This document shows, one piece after another, positions 1 to 5,912 of a DNA stretch of 7,769 nt (position 1 is its first letter; each line of letters opens with the position of its first letter). The notes beneath the pieces were generated by a model. That model worked only from the letters and a program-made list of their open reading frames with translations, did not search any database and was not told where the DNA came from. The translations under genes and the position numbers were made by a program. This stretch comes from CANDYO01 sp049653745 (GTDB lineage: Bacteria > Pseudomonadota > Alphaproteobacteria > Rickettsiales > CANDYO01), in NCBI GenBank assembly GCA_049653745.1, contig JBASGW010000038.1, positions 1-7,769 of the forward strand, in the 5' to 3' direction.

Positions 1-1
1 T

Positions 2-322
2 GATAATGACGATGATGAAAATGGCGATAATAATGATCATCATAAAAAAAGTACAGACACTAATGATTATGCTTCTAAAAAAATTAAAATTGAACCTTCT
101 GAAAGCACGAAGGATTATTCTCAAGCAGAATCAAAAACTCAAGGTGAAAATGATGAATTAACTAATGATGGTTTAATTTACAATGCTGCAGCATCTCTTT
201 TAATTGGAACTGCTTTATCTGTTATTGGCGGCTATGTAATGTATAATGTAGAAGTACCAACATCATTATTATCTGGTGTAGACTTACCTAACTTTGCTTT
301 CAGCGCCATTGATACACTTTAA
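2..322 (+). CDS. 3' end of an acidic hypothetical protein with a C-terminal membrane helix (5' partial)
   Basis: One frame is open from the left edge to a TAA at 320-322, giving 106 visible residues; the start lies outside the window. I do not recognise the family. The first ~25 residues are low-complexity and rich in Asp and Asn (DNDDDENGDNND), with two His and several Lys. A polar, charged stretch follows to about residue 56. A single hydrophobic segment spans about residues 58-80 and contains small residues (AAASLLIGTALSVIGG). The last ~25 residues are mildly hydrophobic and end in AIDTL. The layout suggests a disordered acidic region followed by a membrane anchor, as in many surface or secreted proteins of intracellular bacteria. 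That role is only an inference. The gene converges on trmD, 58 nt away. Confidence 0.7.
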   Translation, partial: DNDDDENGDNNDHHKKSTDTNDYASKKIKIEPSESTKDYSQAESKTQGENDELTNDGLIYNAAASLLIGTALSVIGGYVMYNVEVPTSLLSGVDLPNFAFSAIDTL

Positions 323-345
323 ATAATACCAGCAGCATCACTCTA

Positions 346-383
346 TAAGATAAGTAAAATGCATAAATTTTTTACTTATCTTA
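346..383. terminator. AT-rich hairpin between convergent genes, possible bidirectional terminator
   Basis: A perfect 14-bp inverted repeat pairs 346-359 with 370-383 around a 10-nt loop. It lies 23 nt after the stop of the upstream plus-strand gene, and its right arm includes the trmD stop codon at 381-383. The position between two convergent 3' ends fits a shared terminator. Against this, the stem has only two G-C pairs and neither side is followed by a clear U-tract after the stem. It may instead be an mRNA-end stabilising hairpin. Confidence 0.45.
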
Positions 384-1076
384 ATTAGATAGATCTGGTC
401 GGCGTCCTTTGGTGTTAATAATGGCGTTTTCTAGGCGCCATTTGGCTATTTCTTCATGATTTCCAGAAAGCAGCACTTCCGGCACTCCTCTTTCTTCCCA
501 AATAGCTGGCCTGGTATATTGATCATATTCGAGCAAATTATCATATCCACCCGTAGCAAAGCTCTCGAAGCTTTTAGCATCAGCTTTTTCTAAAACACCA
601 GGGAGCAATCTTATGCAGCTATCAAGAACTGTTAGCGCAGCTATTTCTCCACCGGAAAGCACATAATCTCCAATACTATATTCTTCAAATTCATATTTTT
701 GGAAGATGCGTTGATCTATGCCTTCATATCTTCCACATAGCATTAACAGCTTATCTTCGCAAATAAGTTTTTGAGCTGATTTTTGAGTGAATTTCTCTCC
801 TCTTGGGGTAAAATAAATTAGCTTCTTAACTTGATTTTTAGCTACCACATTATCTATCGCATTAGCTATAACATCTGGGCGCATAAGCATGCCTGCACCG
901 CCACCAAAAACCTTATCATCAACCGTATGGTTTTTATCTAATGCATAATCTCTAATATTAAAAACATCTAAGTTAAATACCCCTCTCTCCAATGATTTTC
1001 CAGCAATGGAATAAGCCAAAGGCCCAGGAAACATTTCTGGAAAAAGGGTTAAAATACTAACATGCCAATTTTTCAT
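381..1076 (-). CDS. trmD: tRNA (guanine-N1-)-methyltransferase
   Basis: TrmD transfers a methyl group from S-adenosylmethionine to N1 of G37, beside the anticodon of tRNAs reading CUN, CCN and CGG codons; this prevents +1 frameshifting. The 231-residue product shows the family motifs in order: LFPEMF (11-16), GGGAGMLMRPD (58-68), CGRYEGIDQR (114-123), the trefoil-knot motif YSIGDYVLSGGE (133-144), and YTRP (187-190) followed by LLSGNH (202-207). Arg156 matches the functional Arg154 of the E. coli/Haemophilus enzymes. The general-base Asp169 appears as Glu171 here, and about four extra residues lie between SF (172-173) and LLEY. The ATG is preceded by only a weak, distant AAAGAG and lies 9 nt after the metG stop, so translation may be coupled to metG. 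The C-terminus is short but complete. The usual neighbours rpsP, rimM and rplS are absent. Confidence 0.97.
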   Translation of the reverse strand: MKNWHVSILTLFPEMFPGPLAYSIAGKSLERGVFNLDVFNIRDYALDKNHTVDDKVFGGGAGMLMRPDVIANAIDNVVAKNQVKKLIYFTPRGEKFTQKSAQKLICEDKLLMLCGRYEGIDQRIFQKYEFEEYSIGDYVLSGGEIAALTVLDSCIRLLPGVLEKADAKSFESFATGGYDNLLEYDQYTRPAIWEERGVPEVLLSGNHEEIAKWRLENAIINTKGRRPDLSN

Positions 1077-1085
1077 TATTTTATA

Positions 1086-2606
1086 TTAGCTCTTTAATCT
1101 GGGAAAAATTCCTTCAGGTGTTGGCAACGATATATTAGGAGTTAAAGCATAGATTTTAGTTAAATTCTTAAAATAACGCTGGTTATTATCTACAGCTAAT
1201 TGATCGAGTAATTTATTCATAGAATCTGGCATAAATGCTAGCAACAAAATAGCTATATGGCGAATTACTTCACTAATAATATATAGCACTTCATACATTC
1301 TGTTAACATCCGTTTTCTTTAAAGCCCATGGAGCTTGCTCATCAATAAAAATATTAGCTTCATTGGCTATATCTAAAACCACTTCCAATGCTTGACTAAA
1401 TTTATAATCATTTATATAGGCTTGATAAGCTTGAACTTTTTCACTTAATTTAGCTAAAATATTTTCTTGATAAAGTTTATTTACATCCACTTCAGGAATT
1501 TTACCTTCAGCATTCTTATTAATGAAAGACAAAGTTCTTTGAGCTAAATTACCTATATTATTAGCTAACTCACTATTAATTCTGTTAAAAATTGCTGTTT
1601 TAGAAAAATTACCATCTTGACCAAAGGGAACTTCCTTCATTAGAAAATATCTAGTTTGATCTAGGCCAAATTCTTCAACCAAAGCTTTAGGATCTATCAC
1701 ATTACCTAAAGATTTAGACATTTTTTCACCATCTATGGTCCACCAACCATGGGCAACAATTTGCTTAGGACAAGGCAAATCAGCTGCCATTAAGAAAGCC
1801 GGCCAGTATATGGCATGAAATCTTAAAATATCTTTGCCCACCATATGCACATCAGCTGGCCAAAAATTCTTATATTCCGCATTTTCTAAATTAGGATAAC
1901 CTATAGCAGATAAATAATTAGCTAAAGCATCTAACCAAACATACATAACATGCTCAGGATTTTGTGGAATCTTTATTCCCCATTTGAAGCTTGTTCTTGA
2001 TATTGATAAATCTAGTAACCCTCTTTTTACAAAACTGATAACTTCATTGCGACGTGATTGAGGTTCAATAAATTCTGGATTTTTTTGATAAAATTCTAAT
2101 AACCGATCTTGAAATTTAGATAAAGCAAAGAAATAACTAGATTCTTCCACCCATTCCACTTCAGCTCCTGTTGGGGCTTTTCCATCAACTAATTCAGACT
2201 CAGCATAAAAGGCTTCATCACGCATTGCATACCAACCAGCATATTTATCCAAATATATATAATTATTTTCAAGTAACTTATTCCAAAGGGCAACAGCGGA
2301 CACTTTGTGTCTTTCTTCGGTAGTGCGAATAAAATCATCATTAGATAAATTTAATAAACCGGTCAAGTCTCTAAATTTTTGGGAAACTTCATCGGTAAAT
2401 GCTTGTGGAGCAACGCCTTTAACATTAGCAGATTTTTCAACTTTTTGTCCATGTTCATCAGTGCCTGTAAGAAACTTAACATTATAATCATTAAGTCTTT
2501 TAAACCTAGCCAAAACATCACAAGCAACGCTAGTATATGCATGGCCAATGTGAGGAGCGTCATTAACATAATAAATTGGAGAAGTTATATAATAATATTT
2601 GCTCAA
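1086..2606 (-). CDS. metG: methionyl-tRNA synthetase (short, zinc-less type)
   Basis: This class I synthetase charges tRNA-Met with methionine using ATP. Numbered from the upstream TTG at 2621, it shows ITSPIYYVND (12-21), the HIGH signature (24-27), FLTGTDEHG (50-58), WYAMRDEAFY (130-139), WLDALANYL (229-237) and the KMSKS loop (300-304). The anticodon-binding helical domain follows. The WYAMRDEAFY region lacks the paired-cysteine zinc knuckle, and the C-terminal dimerisation domain is absent, so this is the short form common in alphaproteobacteria. I place the start at TTG 2604-2606, giving 506 residues. GGAG (2613-2616) sits 6 nt upstream of it, and the product then begins MSKYYYITSP as in relatives. 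The alternative TTG at 2619-2621 adds five residues but has no ribosome binding site. The gene lies 40 nt after tRNA-Ala and 9 nt before trmD. Confidence 0.96.
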   Translation of the reverse strand: MSKYYYITSPIYYVNDAPHIGHAYTSVACDVLARFKRLNDYNVKFLTGTDEHGQKVEKSANVKGVAPQAFTDEVSQKFRDLTGLLNLSNDDFIRTTEERHKVSAVALWNKLLENNYIYLDKYAGWYAMRDEAFYAESELVDGKAPTGAEVEWVEESSYFFALSKFQDRLLEFYQKNPEFIEPQSRRNEVISFVKRGLLDLSISRTSFKWGIKIPQNPEHVMYVWLDALANYLSAIGYPNLENAEYKNFWPADVHMVGKDILRFHAIYWPAFLMAADLPCPKQIVAHGWWTIDGEKMSKSLGNVIDPKALVEEFGLDQTRYFLMKEVPFGQDGNFSKTAIFNRINSELANNIGNLAQRTLSFINKNAEGKIPEVDVNKLYQENILAKLSEKVQAYQAYINDYKFSQALEVVLDIANEANIFIDEQAPWALKKTDVNRMYEVLYIISEVIRHIAILLLAFMPDSMNKLLDQLAVDNNQRYFKNLTKIYALTPNISLPTPEGIFPRLKS

Positions 2607-2612
2607 TTTATG

Positions 2613-2616
2613 CTCC
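2613..2616 (-). promoter_or_regulatory. Shine-Dalgarno site that decides the metG start
   Basis: Minus-strand GGAG, within TTGGAG, ends 6 nt before the TTG at 2604-2606. It lies inside the short extension that the upstream TTG (2619-2621) would translate, so it argues for the downstream TTG as initiator. Confidence 0.7.
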
Positions 2617-2646
2617 AACAATTTAAGATGAATTTTAAAAAAGAAA

Positions 2647-2722
2647 TGGTGGAGCCAGGCGGAATCGAACCGCCGACCTTTAGAATGCCATCCTAACGCT
2701 CTACCAATTGAGCTATGACCCC
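2647..2722 (-). tRNA. tRNA-Ala, anticodon GGC
   Basis: The minus strand folds into a complete 76-nt cloverleaf that includes an encoded CCA. The acceptor arms are GGGGTCA and TGGCTCC, with the alanine identity pair G3:U70. The D stem is GCTC/GAGC. The anticodon stem is TTAGG/TCTAA with loop ATGGCAT, giving anticodon GGC for GCC and GCU codons. The T stem is GGCGG/CCGCC with loop TTCGATT. The discriminator base is A73. The gene sits between a strong promoter and metG, and its 3' end is followed directly by TTTCTTTTTT. Excision from a longer transcript by RNase P and an endonuclease is expected if metG is cotranscribed. Confidence 0.97.
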
Positions 2723-2735
2723 ATATTAGCTGTTT

Positions 2736-2764
2736 AAGATATTATCTAAATAAAAAATTGTCAA
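2736..2764 (-). promoter_or_regulatory. probable sigma-70 promoter for tRNA-Ala-metG-trmD
   Basis: On the minus strand a perfect TTGACA (-35, 2759-2764) is followed after exactly 17 nt by TATCTT (-10, 2736-2741, four of six consensus bases). Transcription would start about 6-7 nt upstream of the first tRNA base, the short leader usual for tRNA genes. It is the only promoter-like site close upstream of the three genes. Confidence 0.55.
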
Positions 2765-2813
2765 TTCTTAAGATCGCTAAAGCAGTAATTTATTATAAAA
2801 TATTCAAGTAAAT

Positions 2814-3698
2814 TTAACTTATAAAACCAGCTAAATCTAATAATGAGCTTAATGAAGATCCATGATTCATTTGAGCAATACCTGAATCATATGCTTCACT
2901 TTCTATTATTGGAGCAAGAATAGTTGCACTTTCTAGACTTATAAAATTATCACTTTCGGATGAATTACCAATTAAATTATTCTTATATTCATCAAACGCT
3001 ATAATAACATTATCTTGAGCTAGCTCTAAAGCTGTTTGGTTGTATAAATTTAATGCATCTAAATTCATACCAAAATCAAGTAACATAATAAAAATTCTTT
3101 CTGCCCCCATAGAAGCTGCAAAATGCAATAAGCTATTACCTTCGCCATCAACATCCATAAAATCAAAATCAACTAATTTTTTATCTATAAGGCTAGCAAG
3201 CAAATCGCTAAAGTCTTGAGTTACAACAGTATTCATTAATTCTGAAGCGCTTATAATTGCTAAACCTTCTTCACTATCATCTTCAAAATCTTCATCTGTT
3301 ATATCACTAATATAATCATAACTTATTTCATCATCTAAAGCATTGCTAAAAACACTAGAAACCAGTTCATATCCACCTTCATCTAAAGACTTTAAATGGA
3401 TTGTTAGCACTAAATCTTCAGGAACAATTTTAGAACTGTTTATTTGAACAATATAATTACCTATAATTATGTTAATATTCAAATTATATTGAGTCTCAAC
3501 AAAAGCAATCATCATATCAAAATCAACAATCATATCAGGTTGATTTTTTAAATTATAGTAATTATCAATACTTTCACTATCACCAGAGATTAGCCAATTA
3601 TTTATCATATGATTTATAGTTTTTTTTCTATATTTATCCTCAGATCCATTACATAATAGCTCACTCGCCATTATTGCAAAAAAGTTATCTTTAGCCAT
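2814..3698 (-). CDS. ankyrin-repeat protein with a degenerate OTU-like N-terminal region
   Basis: The 294-residue product has no signal peptide or membrane helix. Residues ~184-216 form one good ankyrin repeat (NSLLHFAASMGAERIFIMLL), and ~217-238 form a second, partial one (NQTALELAQDN). Half of an earlier repeat may lie at ~165-183. Residues 1-115 resemble the OTU cysteine-protease fold: FFAIMASEL (6-14) aligns with the helix after the catalytic motif, MMIAFVETQYNLNINIIIG (62-80) with the helix-strand core, and LTIHLKSLDEGGYELV (98-113) with the strand bearing the catalytic His. The Cys position is Asn5 and the His position Gly109, so no protease activity is expected. Residues ~122-146 are very acidic. 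The start is supported by AAGG 6 nt upstream and an in-frame TAA just before the ATG. Ankyrin proteins of intracellular bacteria often bind host proteins; that role is inferred. The ankyrin call is firm, the OTU call tentative. Confidence 0.85.
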   Translation of the reverse strand: MAKDNFFAIMASELLCNGSEDKYRKKTINHMINNWLISGDSESIDNYYNLKNQPDMIVDFDMMIAFVETQYNLNINIIIGNYIVQINSSKIVPEDLVLTIHLKSLDEGGYELVSSVFSNALDDEISYDYISDITDEDFEDDSEEGLAIISASELMNTVVTQDFSDLLASLIDKKLVDFDFMDVDGEGNSLLHFAASMGAERIFIMLLDFGMNLDALNLYNQTALELAQDNVIIAFDEYKNNLIGNSSESDNFISLESATILAPIIESEAYDSGIAQMNHGSSLSSLLDLAGFIS

Positions 3699-3736
3699 AT
3701 ATTACCTTACACTTCATTAAAAATATTTAGCTAACA

Positions 3737-3765
3737 ATAATAAATTATATTTAAGAATACAACAA
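3737..3765 (-). promoter_or_regulatory. possible promoter of the ankyrin gene
   Basis: The minus-strand sequence has TTGTTG (3760-3765), a 17-nt spacer and TATTAT (3737-3742, five of six -10 consensus bases). A start near 3730 would leave a ~30-nt leader containing the AAGG ribosome binding site. The -35 match is weak and such matches are common in AT-rich DNA, so this is tentative. Confidence 0.3.
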
Positions 3766-3819
3766 TAATTTATAAAAATTAACTAATTTTTATATTTCTT
3801 AAAATAATATTTTCTAAAA

Positions 3820-3870
3820 TAAACTAATAATAAAAGCCTTAAATAATACGCAAAGTATAGCTTTAAGGCT
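3820..3870 (-). terminator. Rho-independent terminator of gpsA-scoB
   Basis: A perfect 9-bp inverted repeat (AGCCTTAAA at 3835-3843, TTTAAGGCT at 3862-3870) encloses a second small stem, ATAC (3846-3849) with GTAT (3855-3858), around the loop GCAAA. Read on the minus strand, the stem is followed by a U-rich run (TTTATTATTAGTTT, 3834 downward). It lies about 120 nt after the scoB stop and upstream of the ankyrin gene promoter, so it separates the two units. The 3871-3990 stretch between it and scoB holds nothing else I can recognise. Confidence 0.65.
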
Positions 3871-3990
3871 ATGAACAATAATTAAAACGGAAATATTTTA
3901 AGAATAAAACTTGGTGTAATTAAGATGCGAAGATATATTGATCAAATTAATAATAATTTTTATCCATATAAATATTATGTTATAAATTAA

Positions 3991-4629
3991 TTAGCAATCA
4001 ACAGTAAACTCTGCTTCGGTTTTAGCTTTAATTTCATCTAAACTAACTCCTTCAGCTATTCTTGTTAAATGAACCCCATCTTTATCAATATCAAATACTC
4101 CTAAATCTGAAATAATTCTATCAACACAAGCCGCTCCAGTTAAAGGGAAAGTACATTTTTTTAATAATTTTGGTGCCCCGTCTTTAGTAGCATGCTCCAT
4201 AAGCACCACCACTCTTTTTACATTAGCCACTAAATCCATAGCTCCACCCATTCCTTTTATCATCTTACCAGGAACGGTCCAATTTGCTAAATCTCCTTGC
4301 TCAGAAACTTGTAATGCACCTAGAATCGTTAAATCAATATGCCCACCTCTAATCATAGCAAATGAATAGGCACTATCAAAGTAACTGCTTTGTGAAAGCT
4401 CCGTAATTGTTTGCTTACCTGCATTAATTAAATCAGCATCTTCTTCACCAGGATAAGGAAAAGGACCCATTCCTAACATACCATTTTCACTTTGTAGCAA
4501 AATATTGACTCCCTTAGGAACAAAATTTGAAACATTAGTAGGAATTCCAATTCCTAAATTAATATAATACCCATCTTTAATTTCTAGTTGAGCAGCTATT
4601 TTACACATTTGATCAGTAGTCCACGCCAT
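3991..4629 (-). CDS. scoB: 3-oxoacid CoA-transferase subunit B (succinyl-CoA:acetoacetate type)
   Basis: Family I CoA-transferases move CoA between succinyl-CoA or another acyl-CoA and acetoacetate, through a glutamyl-CoA intermediate on the B subunit. The 212-residue product has the usual B-subunit length. It shows NLGIGIPTNVSNF (24-36), the catalytic SENG motif with Glu48 (47-50) followed by GMLGMGPFP (50-58), the loop AGKQTITELSQSSYFDSA (70-87), GGHIDLTILGALQV (95-108), and MIKGMGGAMDLV (123-134). GAGG (4638-4641) lies 8 nt before the ATG and inside the last gpsA codons; the intergenic gap is only 2 nt, so translation is probably coupled to gpsA. The A subunit, normally adjacent and upstream, is not in the window. 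AtoA or PcaJ-like 3-oxoadipate specificity cannot be excluded, so the symbol names the commonest annotation of this subtype. Confidence 0.92.
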   Translation of the reverse strand: MAWTTDQMCKIAAQLEIKDGYYINLGIGIPTNVSNFVPKGVNILLQSENGMLGMGPFPYPGEEDADLINAGKQTITELSQSSYFDSAYSFAMIRGGHIDLTILGALQVSEQGDLANWTVPGKMIKGMGGAMDLVANVKRVVVLMEHATKDGAPKLLKKCTFPLTGAACVDRIISDLGVFDIDKDGVHLTRIAEGVSLDEIKAKTEAEFTVDC

Positions 4630-4631
4630 TT

Positions 4632-5624
4632 TTATTTCCTCAAATTTAATAAATCAATATTTATTGGTCGCTCCAATAACTCATATATCACATGATCTAG
4701 AGAAGCATTCTTGTGCAATATCTTGTATACAGACTCACATAAAGGCATTTTAACTGCTAACTTTTGTGCCAACATATAAACCGCTTCAGCTGAATAAAAT
4801 CCTTCAACTAACACACCTCCTATTGCAGATGCCCCCTTTTTTCCTAAAGCTATTCCATATGCAGTATTGCGTGAAGTTTGATTACTACAAGTTAAATGTA
4901 TATCACCAAAACCTGCTGGTGCTAATAAAGTTTCTATTTTGCCACCTCTAGCTAAACTTAAATTAGCAATTTCACACATTCCTCTTGAAATAACTGCAGC
5001 TTTAGCATTTTCACCAAATTCTTTACCAATTACTATTCCAGTAGCAATAGCTAAAACATTTTTTACAGCTCCCATCACTTGAGTGCCAATAATATCGTCA
5101 TTAGGGTAAATTCTAAAATGATCACTGCTTAGATAATTTGAAAGTGTTAAAGCAAAATTATAATCTTCACTGGCTATGCTTGAGATTGCCGGTAAATCCT
5201 GCGCCACCTCAGCAGCAAAATTTGGCCCTGACAAAACAGCTATTGGATTATGAGGTAAAATTTCTTTTACCACCTCACTCATTAATTTTAATGATTCCTT
5301 TTCAATACCCTTAGAGCAAATAATTATACTTTTACTAGACTCAATGTTATTTGATTTTAATTCAAGGCAGATTTGACGAATGCTTTGTGCTGGAACTACT
5401 AATAATAAAATATCACTATTTATAATGTCTGCTATGTTAGCAGAAGCTTTCAATTGCTTTGGTAAAGAAATTTTAGGTAAATACTTAAGATTGCTATGCT
5501 GATTATTTATCTCTTCACAAATCTTAAGATCTCTAGAATAAATTATAACTTCATGATTAGCCCTAGAAATAGACATCCCCAAAGCACATCCCCACGCTCC
5601 ACTACCGATAACTGCTATTCTCAT
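4632..5624 (-). CDS. gpsA: NAD(P)-dependent glycerol-3-phosphate dehydrogenase
   Basis: GpsA reduces dihydroxyacetone phosphate to sn-glycerol 3-phosphate, the backbone precursor of phospholipids, in the cytoplasm. The 330-residue product matches the normal family length. It has the N-terminal Rossmann motif GSGAWGCALG (7-16), LLLVVPAQSIR (73-83), CSKGIE (103-108) and LSGPNFAAEVA (131-141). The C-terminal domain has catalytic Lys188 in GAVKNVLAIATG (185-196), and GFGDIHLTCSNQTSRN (238-253) with the substrate-binding Asp241 and SRN. It ends with LVEGFYSAEAVY (272-283). The ATG has only a weak GAG element 8 nt upstream. It is the first gene of a two-gene operon with scoB and is transcribed away from the ABC gene. 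Nothing looks damaged. Confidence 0.97.
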   Translation of the reverse strand: MRIAVIGSGAWGCALGMSISRANHEVIIYSRDLKICEEINNQHSNLKYLPKISLPKQLKASANIADIINSDILLLVVPAQSIRQICLELKSNNIESSKSIIICSKGIEKESLKLMSEVVKEILPHNPIAVLSGPNFAAEVAQDLPAISSIASEDYNFALTLSNYLSSDHFRIYPNDDIIGTQVMGAVKNVLAIATGIVIGKEFGENAKAAVISRGMCEIANLSLARGGKIETLLAPAGFGDIHLTCSNQTSRNTAYGIALGKKGASAIGGVLVEGFYSAEAVYMLAQKLAVKMPLCESVYKILHKNASLDHVIYELLERPINIDLLNLRK

Positions 5625-5651
5625 TATGAATACTCATTTTATTTTTTACCA

Positions 5652-5680
5652 AGTATATGAAAGTTTTTTCAATATATCCA
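5652..5680 (-). promoter_or_regulatory. possible promoter of gpsA-scoB
   Basis: The minus strand has TGGATA (5675-5680, four of six -35 consensus bases), a 17-nt spacer and TATACT (5652-5657, five of six -10 bases). This would start transcription about 20 nt before the gpsA ATG. The spacer holds an imperfect AT-rich palindrome (5655-5675). Confidence 0.4.
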
Positions 5681-5847
5681 TGATTTTTTATTCCTATAAA
5701 AACCAATAATATTTATATCAGTCACTCTATCGCATTTACTAGAAATAACTACGTTAAGCACGAGAAACTAAACTCAGAAAAATTTTTATTTCATTAGTAA
5801 TTAAATATAAATAGTATGAATTTATTAATTTTTACTTAATGATTTTC

Positions 5848-5876
5848 TTGACTATTAGACATAAGATAGATATTAG
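5848..5876 (+). promoter_or_regulatory. possible promoter of the ABC protein gene
   Basis: TTGACT (5848-5853, five of six -35 bases) is followed after 17 nt by TATTAG (5871-5876, four of six -10 bases). A start near 5882 leaves a ~30-nt leader carrying AAAGG (5902-5906), 6 nt before the ATG. No other strong candidate or RNA structure was seen in the 288-bp divergent gap 5625-5912. Confidence 0.45.
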
Positions 5877-5912
5877 TTATTTTAAAATTTACAAAAAAAA
5901 TAAAGGCAATAA

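Noticed and set aside
2305..2696. Open frames on both strands over the 5' part of metG and the tRNA (plus 2305-2487, plus 2379-2696, minus 2363-2569)
   Set aside because: They overlap the conserved metG coding frame or run into the tRNA, have no ribosome binding site or family motif, and are shadows of metG.
3925..3990. 21-codon plus-strand open frame in the gap after scoB
   Set aside because: It has no Shine-Dalgarno sequence at proper spacing and no recognisable motif; it is expected by chance in AT-rich DNA.
4766..4951. 61-codon plus-strand open frame opposite gpsA
   Set aside because: It lies antisense to conserved gpsA motifs, and its Leu-rich composition reflects the AT-rich complement.
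5655..5675. Imperfect AT-rich palindrome between the proposed -35 and -10 of gpsA
   Set aside because: The arms are only 4+4 bases with a bulge and nearly all A/T, so chance is likely and an operator cannot be claimed.
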